Part shown: piece after piece, positions 1 through 10,911 of the stretch | Layout: each line of letters begins with the position of its first letter | How positions within the stretch are numbered: the stretch's first letter is position 1 | Source: Bufo bufo | Taxonomy: Eukaryota; Chordata; Amphibia; Anura; Bufonidae | Assembly (NCBI RefSeq): GCF_905171765.1 | Contig: NC_053389.1 | Location: 214,774,624-214,838,623 of the forward strand | Direction: 5' to 3' | DNA length: 64,000 nucleotides | Notes under the pieces: generated by a model | Database searches by the model: none | What the model saw: only the letters and a program-made list of their open reading frames with translations | What the model was told of the DNA's origin: nothing | Program-made: the position numbers and the translations under genes

Positions 1-97
1 AGCCTAGGTGGGCAAAGGGGCCCACATTCCAAAGAGCACCTTTAGGATTTCACAGGGCATTTTTTACACATTTTGATTTCAAACTACTTCTCACGCG

Positions 98-930
98 GAT
101 CCGCAAAACACATACGGACGTCTGAATGGAGCCTAACAGGGGGGTGATCACCCCATATAGACTCCCTGATCACCCCCCTGTCATTGATCACCCCCCTGTA
201 AGGCTCCATTCAGAGGTTCGTATGTGTTTTTTGCGGATCCATGGATCGGATCCGCAAAACACATACGGACGTCTGAATGGAGCCTTACAGGGGGGTGATC
301 AATCACAGAGGGGTGATCAGGGAGTCTATATGGGGTGATCACCCCCCCTGTAAGGCTCCATTCAGACGTCTGTATGTGTTTTGCGGATCCGATCCATGGA
401 TCCGTGGATCCTCAAAACACATACGGACCTCTGAATGGAGCCTTACAGGGGGGTGATCAATGACAGGGGGGTGATCAATGACGGGGGGGTGATCAGGGAG
501 TCTATATGGGGTGATCACCCCCCTGTCATTGATCACCCCCCTGTAAGGCTCCATTCAGTCGTCCGTATGTGTTTTGCGGATCTGATCCATGGATCCGTGG
601 ATCCGTAAAACACATACGGACGTCTGAATGGAGCCTTACAGGGGGGTGATCAATGACAGGGGGGTGATCAATGACAGGGGGGTGATCAGGGAGTCTATAT
701 GGGGTGATCATCCCCCTGTCATTGATCACCCCCCTGTAAGGCTCCATTCAGTCGTCCGTATGTGTTTTGCGGATCCGATCCATGGATCTGTGGATCCGTA
801 AAACACATAGGGACGTCTGAATGGAGCCTTACAGGGGGGTGATCAATGACAGGGGGGTGATCAGGGAGTCTATATGGGGTGATCAGGGGTTAATAAGGGG
901 TTAATAAGTGACAGGGGGGGTAGTGTAGTG
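98..930. repeat. Palindromic satellite array, about five units
   Basis: Five units begin at GGATCC near 98, 248, 406, 599 and 792. The spacing is 150, 158, 193 and 193 bases. Each unit is itself an inverted repeat: an outer arm reading GGATCC, then AAACACATACGGACG, then TGAATGGAGCC, surrounds inner copies of a GGGGGGTGATCA motif. Units differ in the number of inner copies. The outer arm resembles the termini of foldback elements elsewhere in the window, such as 24103-24393, so the array probably grew from such an element. Short ORFs here arise only from the repeat. Confidence 0.9.
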
Positions 931-966
931 TGGTGCTTGGTGCTACTTATTACAGAGCTGCCTGTA

Positions 967-1280
967 TCCTCTGGTGGTCGATCCAAGCAAAAGGGACCAC
1001 CAGAGGACCAGGTAGCAGGTATATTAGACGCTGTTATCAAAACAGCGTCTAATATACCTGTTAGGGGTTAAAAAAAATCGCATCTACAGCCTGCCAGCAA
1101 ACGATCGCCGCTGGCAGGCTGTAGATCCATTCGCTTACCTGCAGTTCCTGTGAACGTGCGCGCCCTTGTGCGCGCGTTCACAGGAAATCTCGCGTCTCGC
1201 GAGATGACGCGTAGATGCGTGACTCTGCCTGAGTGAGCCGCCTCCGGAACGCGATCCTGCGTTAGGCGGTCCGGAGGCGG
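967..1280. repeat. Run of five consecutive hairpins
   Basis: Five separate inverted repeats follow one another: 967-1007, 1016-1060, 1082-1126, 1146-1185 and 1238-1280. Arms are about 10 to 20 bases with short loops. The arm sequences are unrelated to one another, so this is not a tandem repeat. It probably represents the interior of a foldback DNA transposon continuous with the satellite on its left. No coding potential is seen. Confidence 0.75.
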
Positions 1281-1282
1281 TT

Positions 1283-1581
1283 AATTGCCGATTAGCGCAA
1301 TCGCAAATATATTGGAGCACTCTATCTGCATATAAAGCTATTGTAATGTTCTGCTGTGCCAACTATTTTCTCCAGTCTCAGGAAATTTCTAGCAGCTTGA
1401 AAAATGTAGCAAAAGTGACCCACGCCTGTATTGTGCGCGCAATCTGTGCATATTACATTGCCGACTTTCACAATCAAGAAAATAATGGCGAATTCTCGAA
1501 TTCGCTAATTTCTGATGAATATTCGCCCAAATATTCGCAAAATATCGCAAATTCGAATATTGCCCCTGCCGCTGATCATTA
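1283..1581. mobile_element. hAT-type MITE, right-end fragment
   Basis: The segment is rich in ATTCG/CGAAT motifs. It ends with the reverse complement of the TAGTG..GAGCGGCAGGGG terminus that is intact at 3603 and 15532. The matching left terminus was not found, so this is a truncated copy. It has no transposase coding sequence and would depend on a transposase supplied elsewhere. Confidence 0.65.
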
Positions 1582-1689
1582 GTACTGCACTGAAAGCGGC
1601 CAACACAGGCACAGATACAGGATATCCAGCGCTTCTTTGATGTTCTCTTCCTGCTCCTATGCTGAACGCTTTCAGTGCAGCCACAGTAC
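1582..1689. repeat. Short inverted repeat
   Basis: GTACTGCACTGAAAGCG at the left pairs with CGCTTTCAGTGCAG..GTAC at the right, separated by about 70 bases. It is probably a small foldback element directly abutting the hAT fragment. Confidence 0.6.
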
Positions 1690-3594
1690 ATAAAAAAGTA
1701 CATGAAAAAAGGATAGGAAAAAGGGAGGGTTGTAGCGCCAAACCCTTGTAGGCTATGGTAAGCCCAGAAGCCAATTAGCATCTACACACTGGTGTATGGC
1801 ATTACTGTAATTTAGCAGCAAAGTGGCTACCCCTTTTAGGAAATACGTCATCATTAAAGGGGTTCTCCTGTCCTTTCACTGACTTAGTATTCTGTAATAG
1901 CCTGTGCAGGGAAGATGGTTTACATAGAACTTGCCCATCCCTCACCATCTCTGCGGCACCTACTCTCATTGTGGGCTCTTCCGCCCAGGTCCCAAATGGA
2001 TGTAGCTGCTTATTTTCCTGTTCAGCTGCATTTACAGCTATACATCTGAACAGGTAAAAAGCAGCATATTCTGTCGGACCCCAAACGGAAGAGACCATAG
2101 CAAAAATCTTCCAATTTAAAAATCATGTAATATACCTACATTCGGTGATGTTTTTTTTATTTTATGAAACCAGTATTATTATTTTTTTCACAAATTATAT
2201 AATACACAAAAAACATTCTCATAACTCCCCAATCCTACTATTGTTTAATGAAAATATAACATAAGTTGTGCATTCTCACTTTTCATTACAGAAAAAGTAT
2301 TAGTGTTGGCATAAGAGCAGGCGACGCCAGCCCTGGTTTATTCAGCCAAGGGTTCTGATTGCCTCCCAAATTTATGCAGATCTCCTTTCTTCAGTACACT
2401 GCCTGCTCTGCCATAATCATAGTATTAGACTTTCTGGTTAGTTCTTCTATGGTTGGCAGAATAGGTTGGAGCCAATGCTTGGCTATAATTGACATGTTTG
2501 ATATAGCACTTTGGCTGCTTCTAACTACATCATACTATCTGACCAACAAGTTCTAGGCACTCATTCTCATATTCTGGTTCCAATAAGTCAGAAACCTCTA
2601 TCCATAATGTATTTAAATATGCACAAAGGTCACAATGAAACATTTTTGAGGTGACCACCCAAATTGCATCTAAAGTGATCTTCCGTGGGGGTGGTCTGTG
2701 TCTCATGGCTAGTATGCCATAACAGTGAACCTGTTCCAAAAGATCACCCCTCTCAGGAGACCACCCCCTTACTCAGACCAGATTTCCTGTGACAGAATGT
2801 GTTTCACCACATATTATGCATTCTGCTCATCTTCTTTGAGAAGACAATTTTTTATGCATCTTGGGCAAGAGACTTCACTGTATATGGTTGAACTGAAAAT
2901 CTGTCACAAGAAATCTGGTCTGGATAAAGGTGTGGTGTTTTCAAAAAGTAGTCTTTTGGATAGCTTCCACTGTATATTCAAATATTGACCAAAGCTGTTT
3001 TTCTGATTCAGAGCCCCTCCTTATGGTCACACATATATACACATGTTGTCACCCTGTAGCTGCCGCTAGTGGGGTATGGTAGTTTAGTATAAGCACCCCA
3101 GTGGTGGCTATAGATAGACAGAATACTATAGTAATAGTGTAGTGGTTCCCAAATGTATTATTGTGGAGGAACTGACAACAAATTTATTTTACTGGGAACT
3201 ACTATTCTTACCTCAAAGATGCCGAGCATTGAGTGGGTAATGGGTAATGCTTTTTTATCTGTATTTTCTTATATTTTCACACCTTTGCCTGTCATCATGT
3301 CTAAAATCTTGACCAGTGCTCCCTGCTAACCTGTGTGGCCATGCAGCTTCTACACTCACCCTGCTAAGTAACAGTCCCAACCTGCTCACTATCCAGCGCC
3401 CGCTGCTGCACCTGTCAGAGTGAATCAGAAAAGCTTTTCCTCTCCAATGCTCCATAAAACTAATGGAATTAATCGTTGATCATGAGAAAACAAAATTAAA
3501 CATCTTGTAAACTGAAATTAATGCAACTAAGATGAACCTCGATCAGTTCAAGCAAACACATGATTATGATGATAAAATGAAATTAAAGTGTCAG
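1690..3594. other. No gene recognised
   Basis: I see no gene here. Bases about 1895-2060 resemble one arm of the foldback at 63467-63692, sharing GGCTCTTC.GCC and GCTTATTTTCCTG, so a relic half-copy is likely. Bases about 2670-2790 hold a GGGGGTGGTCT / AGACCACCCCC inverted pair. The rest is AT-rich, and its short ORFs lack recognisable domains. Confidence 0.5.
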
Positions 3595-3602
3595 AACTGG
3601 AG

Positions 3603-4378
3603 TAGTGATGAGCGTCAGGGGTCATATTCGAATTCGCGATATTTCGCAAATATTTTGTAGAATATTCAGCGAATATTCGCGAATTCAAATATTCGTTATA
3701 TTCTAAGATTTTTTTACTCGAAAAATCGACAAGGTAATGATTGCGCAATATGCAAATTTTAGTAATGCGAATTTTCGTAATGCAAATTTTTATCGCAAAT
3801 TTTTTAATTGCTGAGCAAAAACATGATTCCTCCCTGCTTCTTGCTTGTGGGCCAATGAGTCATAGCACTACATCGAATATATTAGTTTTTTCAAATATTC
3901 GTAATATTCTAAAACAAGAATATATAGCAATATAGCGAATATTTGAAAAAAAACGAGTATAGAGCAATTTAGCTAATATAGTGCTATAATCTTCTTTGTC
4001 TAATAGTTGTAATTTTTTTCTCATCTGAAGTTCAGATTGGAATTTTTTTTAACTATTTAAAAAAAAGATTATAGCACTATATTAGCTAAATTGCTCTATA
4101 TTCGCTGTATTGCTATATATTCTTGTTTTAGAATATTACGAATATTTTAAAAAACAAATATATTCGATATAGTGCTATGACTTTTTGGCCCACAAGCAAG
4201 AAGCAGGGAGGAATCATGTTTTTGCTCTGCAATTGAAAAATTTGCGATAAAAATTCGCATTACGAAAATTCGTAATAAATAAATCTCGAATTTTTGAAAT
4301 TACGAATATATATCACTATATTCTAAATATTCGCGAATTTTCGAAGTACCTATATTCGAATATTCATGATCAACACTA
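3603..4378. mobile_element. hAT-type MITE with perfect 8-bp TSD
   Basis: The element begins TAGTGATGAGCG and ends with the complementary CAACACTA. It is flanked on both sides by AACTGGAG (3595-3602 and 4379-4386), the 8-bp duplication expected of hAT transposons. It is palindromic throughout: the stretch at 3812-3880 is repeated in reverse complement at about 4160-4240. It has no coding region. Confidence 0.92.
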
Positions 4379-4431
4379 AACTGGAGGATCATATAGCACC
4401 AGTCAAGAAAAACAAGTATGAAAGAGATCTA

Positions 4432-4794
4432 CAGGTGAAACTCTAAAAATTTGAATATCGTGCAAAAGTCCATTTATTTCAGTAATGCAACTTAAAAGGA
4501 ATTGCATTAATGCAGCTTAAAATTAGAATTTTTTGAAAAGGTTCAATATTCTAGGCTCAAAGTGTCACACTCTAGTCAGCGAATTAATCCATACCCCCTG
4601 AGCAAAGGAAACCTCAGATTGTGACTTTGGGGTTTCATAAGCTATAAGCCATAATCATCCAAATTATAACAAATAAAGGCTTGAAATATCTCGCTTTGCA
4701 TGTAATGAGTCTCATATGTTAGTTTCACCTTTTAAGTTTCATTACTGAAATAAATGAACTTTGCACGATATTCAAATTTTTGGAGTTTCACCTG
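4432..4794. mobile_element. Tc1/mariner-type MITE
   Basis: The ends are CAGGTGAAACTC and GAGTTTCACCTG. The terminal repeats are about 60 bases, with TA on each side (4430-4431 and 4795-4796). The interior is AT-rich and non-coding. The TA duplication and the size point to a non-autonomous Tc1/mariner derivative. Confidence 0.8.
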
Positions 4795-4870
4795 TATATG
4801 ATTATCAACAAAACCAGGTTTATGAATGGGGCAGAAGGTCTCAAGCTCCTCATGTACCAAGATCCATTCT

Positions 4871-7020
4871 AAGGCCTCATGCACACGACCGTTGTGTGCA
4901 CCCGTGGCCGTTGTGCCGTTTTCCGTTTTTTTTCGCGGACCCATTGACTTTCAATGGGTCCGTGGAAAAATCGGAAAATGCACCGTTTTGCAGCCGCATC
5001 CGTGATCCGTGTTTCCTGGCCGTGAAAAAAATATGACCTGTCCTATTTTTTTCACGGCCAACGGTTCACGGACCCATTCAAGTCAATGGGTCCGTGAAAG
5101 AACACGGATGCACACAAGATTGGCATCCGTGTCCGTGATCCGTGGCCGTAGGTTAGTTTTTATACAGACGGATCCGAAGATCCGTCTGCATAAAGCTTTT
5201 TCAAAGCTGAGTTTTCACTTCGTGAAAACTCAGAACCGACAGTATATTCTAACACAGAAGCGTTCCCATGGTGATGGGGACGCTTCTAGTTAGAATACAC
5301 TACAAACTGTGTACAAGACTGCCCCCTGCTGCCTGGCAGCACCCGATCTCTTACAGGGGGCCGTGATCAGCACAATTAACCCCTTCAGGTGCGGCACCTG
5401 AAAGGGTTAATTGTACTATCATATCCCCCTGTAAGAGATCAGGGCTGCCAGGCAGCAGGGGGCAGACCCTCCCCCCCCTCCCCAGTTTGAATATCATTGG
5501 TGGCCAGTGCGGCCCCCCCCCTCCCTCTATTGTAATAATTCGTTGGTGGCACAGTGTGCGCCCCCCCCTTCCTCCCTCTATTGTAATAAATCGTTGGTGG
5601 CACAGTGTGCGCCCCCCATTGCCCCCCCCTCCCTCTATAGCATTAACAATGTTGGTGGCCAGTGTGCGGCCTCCCATCTCCCCCCCCCCACCCATCATTG
5701 GTGGCAGCGGAGTTCCGATCAGAGTCCCAGTTTAATCGCTGGGGCTCCGATCGGTAACCATGGCAACCAGGACGCTACTACAGTCCTCGTTGCCATGGTT
5801 ACTTAGCAATAGTACAATAGTAGAAGATTCATACTTACCTGCTGCTGCGATGTTCGTGTCCGGCCGGGAGCTCCACCTACTGGTAAGTGACAGTGACAGG
5901 TCTGTGCGGCGCATTGCTAAATGAACCGTCACTTACCAGTAGGAGGAGCTCCCGGCCGGACACGAACATCACAGCTCCCAGGTAAGTATGAATCTTTTAC
6001 TATTGTACTATTGCTAGTAACCCGCTGCCACCAATGATCGGGGGGGGCGGGGGGGGCGCAAGATTGGAGGCCGCACACTGGCCACCAATGTTGTTAATGC
6101 TATAGAGGGAGGGGGGCCAATGATTGCCACCAACGATTTATTACAATAGAGGGAGGAAGGGGGGGGGGCGCACACTGTGCCACCAACGAATTATTACAAT
6201 AGAGGGAGGAAGGGGGGGGGCGGGGGGGGGGGCACACTGTGCCACCAACGAATTATTACAATAGAGGGAGGAAGGGGGGGGGGCGCACACTGTGCCACCA
6301 ACGATTTATTACAATGGAGGAAGGGGGGGGGCCGCACTGGCCACCAATGATATTCAAACTGGGGAGGGGGGGGGGTCTGCCCCCTGCTGCCTGGCAGCCC
6401 TGATCTCTTACAGGGGGATATGATAGTACAATTAACCCCTTCAGGTGCGGCACCTGAGGGGTTAATTGTGCTGATCACGGCCCCCTGTAAGAGATCGGAT
6501 GCTGCTAGGCAGCAGGGGGCAGTCATGTACACAGTTTGTAGTATATTCTAACTAGAAGCGTCCCCCTCACAATGGGAACGCCTCTGTGTTAGAATATACT
6601 GTCGGAAATGAGGTTTCACGATCTAACTCATATCCGACAGTATATTCTAACATAGAGGCGTTCCCATGGTGATGGGGACGCTTCAAGTTAAAATATACCA
6701 TCGGATTGGAGAAAACTCCGATGGTATAAAAGGGACTCCGGACTTTACATTGAAAGTCAATGGGGACGGATCCGTTTGAAATGGCACCATATTGTGTCAA
6801 CGTCAAACGGATCCGTCCCCATTGACTTGCATTGTAATTCAGGACGGATCCGTTTGGCTCCGCACGGCCAGGCGGACACCAAAATGACTTTTTTTTCATG
6901 TCCGTGGATCCTCCAAAAATCAAGGAAGACCCACGGACGAAAAAACGGTCACGGATCACGGACCTACGAACCCTGTTTTTGCGGACCGTAAAAAAAAACG
7001 TTTGTGTGCATGAGGCCTTA
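4871..7020. mobile_element. 2.15-kb foldback element, PIF/Harbinger-like ends
   Basis: AAGGCCTCATGCACACGAC at the left matches TGTGCATGAGGCCTT at the right. The two halves are reverse complements over most of their length, with the centre near 5910. The arms carry a reiterated module, GGTGGCACAGTGTGCG with runs of C (5487-5700), and its complement with runs of G (6040-6370). Further inverted blocks are GTATATTCTAAC.CAGAAGCG (5240-5300 and 6540-6670) and TCACTTACCAGTAGG around the centre. Long proline- or glycine-rich ORFs here come from the poly-C/poly-G modules. No transposase is present. I saw no convincing direct target duplication. Confidence 0.85.
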
Positions 7021-7183
7021 AAAATAAATCCAAGCGATATCACAAACGCAGACCGAACAGCTGTGTCACTTTTAGCTCATCAGAAATGGACACATCAGAC
7101 AGACAGTTAAGTCGGATTTGGAATCACCTTCAGTTTTAACAAATGCACATCTTTCCTATTATAGGAATGCAAAGCCATTAAGA

Positions 7184-7330
7184 CAGGCATCCTCAAACTG
7201 CCGCTCTCCAGCTGTTGTAAAACTACAACTCCCACAATGCCCTGCTGTAGGCTGATACCTGTAGGCTGTTCGGGCATGCTGGGAGTTGTAGTTTTGCAAC
7301 AGCTGGAGGGCCGCAGTTTGAGGATGCCTG
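7184..7330. mobile_element. 147-bp hAT-type MITE with perfect 8-bp TSD
   Basis: This is a near-perfect palindrome with ends CAGGCATCCTCAAACTG and its complement. It contains the ACTACAACTCCCA..GCTGGGAGTTGTAGT core. CATTAAGA lies on both sides (7176-7183 and 7331-7338). The 8-bp duplication and CAGG terminus fit hAT. It lies just upstream of the Penelope-like coding region. Confidence 0.92.
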
Positions 7331-7460
7331 CATTAAGAAAACAAACATCTAACAACACTCCAAAAAACGGAGAGCTGGATACAAACATAGAAAACGCAAC
7401 AGGTGTTATTACACGCCAACAGCACAGGAAGAAATAAACCAGAGACCAGCATTACAAGTC

Positions 7461-8312
7461 ATGAACTTGTCTTCCTATGAACTCAACAAATATCAAATTG
7501 AAGTCCTCAGCTTGGGTTTAAATTTTGCACCTACTAATACTCCTAATATTTTTGGTATCATAAAAGACATCAACAAATTTATTAGGGATCTAACAATCAG
7601 GAGACATTTTTTTGACAATCAGGATTTTGCCGCAGATGTGGAGCACACTAGTAAACAATCAGTTAATGTTTATCAAGAAATGGAATTTTTAGAGCAATTA
7701 TCGGTAATTAATTTAGAAAATTTGGATGATGGTGTTCGGCACACTAACTGTAATGTGAACATGTCCATGGATTTCAAGACAACCAATAAGGGTTTTTACC
7801 CAATACATTCTAGGTTGGAATCCATGGACCGTTTCCAAACAGTATTGATTAGGGAGATCAAAAATTTGCATTCTAAATATGATTCTGCACATGTTCATCA
7901 CAACTTGTCACCAGCCAAAATACTTGCATTATCACGATTACAGAATGAGTCCTCTATCACTATAAAAATGGCAGATAAAGGAGGTGCCGTAGTTGTGATG
8001 GACACTGTGCAATATAAGCAGCAAATCATGAGTATGTTGAACCAGCCACTCATTTATGAAATCCTGACACATGACCCCGCTAAAAACCTATTGAAACAAA
8101 TAACAATCTTGTTATCTGAAGGTCTAGCTTTGGGGGTCATTAACCAAAAACAAAGTGACTTTTTGCTTATTAATGAACCTATTACACCTATTGTCTATGG
8201 GCTCCCAAAGGTTCACAAGGGTGTCTCACCTCTCCCACTGAGACTTATTGTCTCAGGTGTGGGTTCCCTTTGTGAAAATCTGGGAGCCTGGTTAGACAAT
8301 TTACTACAACAC
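7461..8312 (+). pseudogene. Penelope-like reverse transcriptase, N-terminal part
   Basis: This frame opens with MNLSSYELNKYQIEVLSLG and runs about 284 residues before entering a MITE. Diagnostic Penelope-like motifs are ADKGGAVVVMD (near residue 172), YGLPKVHKG (near residue 248) and RLIVSGVGSLCENLG (near residues 258-272). These are the fingers and early palm of the reverse transcriptase. The catalytic palm motif with the YxDD box is absent, because coding sequence stops at LLQHL where the MITE begins. The ATG at 7461 is the first in frame, but homologues usually extend further upstream, so the true start is uncertain. The gene is dead. Confidence 0.8.
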
Positions 8313-8315
8313 TTA

Positions 8316-9294
8316 GGCTGGGTTCACACGGGCGTTTGCGGGAAAATGTGCGGGTGCGTTGCGGGAACACCCGCGATTTTTCCGCTCGAGTGCAAAACAT
8401 TGTAATGAGTTTTGCACTCGCGTGAGAAAAATTGCGCATGTTTGGTACCCAAACCCGAACTTCTTCACAGAAGTTCGGGCTTGGGATCGGTGTTCTGTAA
8501 GATTGTATTATTTCCCCTTATAACATAGTTATAAGTCAAAATAATAGCATTCTGAATACAGAATGCATAGTAAACTAGCGCTGGAGGGGTTAAAAAAAAA
8601 TAAAATTTAACTCACCTTAGTCCACTTGATCGCGGCCCGGCATCTCCTTCTGTCTCCTTTGTTGAATAGGATCTGTGGTGAGCATTAATTACAGGAACAG
8701 GACCTTTGATGACGTCACTCCGGTCATCACATGGTACGTCACCATGGTAAAAGATCATGTGACGTACCATGTGATGACCGGAGTGACGTCATCAAAGGTC
8801 CTGTTCCTGTAATTAATGCTCACCATAGGTCCTATTCAACAAAGGAGACAGAAGGAGATGCCGGGCCGCGATCAATTGGACTAAGGTGAGTTAAATTATT
8901 ATTATTATTTTTTAACCCCTCCAGCGCTGTTTTACTATGCATTCTGAATTCAGAATGCTATTATTTTTCCTTATAACCATGTTATAAGGGAAAATAATAA
9001 TGATCGGGTCTCAATCCCGATCGTCTCCTAGCAACCGTGCGTGAAAATAGCACCGCATCCGCACTTGCTTGCGGATGCTTGAGATTTTCATGCAACCCTA
9101 TTCACTTCTATGGGGCCTGCGTTGCGTGAAAAACGCACAATATAGAACATGCTGCGATTTTCACGCAACGCACAAGTGATGCGTGAAAATCACCGCTCAT
9201 GTGAACAGCCCCATAGAAATGAATGGGTCGGTATTCAGTGTGTTCACCTCACGCATCGCATCCGCGCGGAATACTCGCCCGTGTGAAAGGGGCC
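8316..9294. mobile_element. PIF/Harbinger-type foldback MITE, copy 1
   Basis: TTA flanks both ends (8313-8315 and 9295-9297). The terminal repeats are GGCTGGGTTCACACGGGCG and the complement CGCCCGTGTGAAAGGGGCC. The arms contain an ATTCTGAATNCAGAATGC motif and a core around 8710-8830 with GACGTCA and CATCACATGG inverted about its centre. It replaces the region of the Penelope-like gene where the catalytic palm should be. The 3-bp TWA duplication suggests PIF/Harbinger mobilisation. Confidence 0.85.
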
Positions 9295-9297
9295 TTA

Positions 9298-9415
9298 GGG
9301 CTTATTCACACGACCGTGTGAAGCCCGTGCTGTGGACAGAAAATTGCGGTCCGCTAAGCACGGGCACCTGCCGTGTGGCAGTCGCATAGGGATCGCGGCC
9401 CCATTCTTTTGAATA
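9298..9415. mobile_element. Half of another foldback MITE
   Basis: It starts GGGCTTATTCACACGACCG directly after the TTA that ends the previous MITE. It shows the left half of a foldback and stops near GGCCCCATTC. The right arm is missing, so this is a truncated copy inserted at or next to the same TTA. Confidence 0.55.
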
Positions 9416-9523
9416 ATAATAATAACTACAATCTTGCGTTTACCCATACTGTAAATTAATATAAAATTACGTTTTTAGACCTAAAATTACAAGGTATACC
9501 AAATCAGGAGATCATCACAGCTA
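9416..9523 (+). pseudogene. Penelope-like reverse transcriptase, middle fragment
   Basis: Short coding relic. The frame contains KITFLDLKLQGIPNQEIITA, which resembles the FLDL..I....I.T.T segment that follows the palm in Penelope-like reverse transcriptases. It then runs into the Tc1 end at 9524. The continuation after the Tc1 copy (from about 10912) reads on in the same protein order, which supports a single interrupted gene. Confidence 0.6.
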
Positions 9524-9902
9524 CAGTTGCAAGAAAAAGTATGTGAACCCTTTGGAATGATATGGATTTCTACACAAATCGGTCATAAAATGTGATCTGA
9601 TCTTCATCTAAGTCACAACAATAGACAATCACAGTCTGCTTAAACTAATAACACACAAAGAATTAAATGTTACCATTTTTTTATTGAACACACCATGTAA
9701 ACATTCACAGTGCAGGTGGAAAAAGTATGTGAACCCCTAGACTAATGACATCTCCAAGAGCTAATTAGAGTGAGGTGTCAGCCAACTGGAGTCCAATCAA
9801 TGAGATGAGATTGGAGGTGTTGGTTACAGCTGCCCTGCCATATAAAAAACACACACCAGTTCTGGGTTTGCTTTTCACAAGAAGCATTGCCTGTTGTTAA
9901 TG

Positions 9903-10170
9903 ATGCCTCGCACAAAAGAGCTCTCAGAAGACCTATGATTAAGAATTGTTGACTTGCATAAAGCTGGAAAGGGTTATAAAAGTATCTCCAAAAGCCTTGC
10001 TGTTCATCAGTCCACGGTAAGACAAATTGTCTCTAAATGGAGAAAGTTCAGCACTGCTGCTACTCTTCCTAGGAGTGGTTGTCCTGAAAAGATGACTGCA
10101 AGAGCACAGCGCAGACTGCTCAATGAGGTGAAGAAGAATCCTAGAGTGTCAGTTAAAGACTTACAAAAGT
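9903..10170 (+). pseudogene. Tc1-family transposase, N-terminal fragment
   Basis: The frame starts MPRTKELSEDL at 9903 and hits a TGA at 9936-9938, where arginine would be expected. It continues for about 77 codons as [19 protein letters not shown] and beyond. This covers the two helix-turn-helix motifs of the paired-like DNA-binding domain ([20 protein letters not shown], then the ARAQRRLL region), which bind the terminal repeats in Tc1 transposases. It is cut off by the nested MITE near 10170. The whole DDE catalytic domain is absent, so it cannot act. Confidence 0.8.
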
Positions 10171-10825
10171 ATGACTGTGGTACCCAGACCCGAACTTCTT
10201 CACAGAAGGGGTTAAAAAAATAATAATAATAATTTAACTCACCTTAATCCACTTGTTCGCGCAGCCGGCATCTCTTCTGTCATGTTCTGTGAGGAATAGA
10301 ACCTTTGATGACGTCACTACGTTCATCACATGGTCCGTCACATGATCCATCACCATGGTGATGGATCATGTGACTGACCATGTGATGAGCGTAGTGACGT
10401 CATCAAAGGTCCTTTTCCTCACAGATGAAAACAGAAGAGATGCCGGCTGCGCGAACAAGTGGATTAAGGTGAGTTAAATTTTTTATTCATTTTTTTTAAC
10501 CCCTCCAGCCCTATTTTACTATGCATTCTGTATTCAGAATGCTATTATTTTCCCTTATAACCATGTTATAAGGGAAAATAATACAATCCATACAACCTTG
10601 AACCCAAACCTGAACTTCTGTGAAGAAGTTCGTGTCTGGGTACCACAGTCAGTTTTTTATCACGCGCGTGCAAAACGCATTGCACACGCGCGATAAAAAA
10701 AACTGAACAACGGAACGCAATCGCAGTCAAAACTGACTGCAATTGCGTACCTACTCACGCGGGTTTGCCGCAATGCACCGGGACGCATCCGGACCTAATC
10801 CGGACACGCTCGTCTGCAAGGGGCC
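10171..10825. mobile_element. Foldback MITE, copy 2, left end truncated
   Basis: It is the same family as 8316-9294, with the core GACGTCACTAC..CATCACATGG and its complement, and CCCGAACTTCTTCACAGA near the left edge. The right end is GCAAGGGGCC followed by TTA (10826-10828). The left outer arm, about 200 bases, is missing. It lies inside the Tc1 copy, so it arrived after that element. Confidence 0.8.
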
Positions 10826-10911
10826 TTAGATGAAGATCAGATCACATTTTATGACCAATTTGTGCAGAAATCCATATTATTCCAAAGGGTTCACATACTT
10901 TTTCTTGCACA

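Larger units (their letters stand above)
9524..10911 (+). mobile_element. Tc1-like transposon with a nested MITE
   Basis: The left terminal repeat starts CAGTTGCAAGAAAAAGTATG after TA (9522-9523). The right repeat ends with the complement near 10911. The inner ends of the repeats, CTGATCTTCATCTAA and TTAGATGAAGATCAG, also match. A MITE occupies 10171-10825, and much of the transposase gene is missing. Confidence 0.85.

Noticed and set aside
98..930. CRISPR-like array
   Set aside because: Spacing is irregular, the spacers are themselves repeats, and the units are palindromic. The genome is eukaryotic. The same reasoning applies to 22091-22640 and 30575-32795.
5351..5806. Proline/glycine-rich ORFs of 82-115 codons on both strands
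   Set aside because: They are translations of the poly-C/poly-G modules of a foldback element, and mirror ORFs appear in the other arm (6194-6532).
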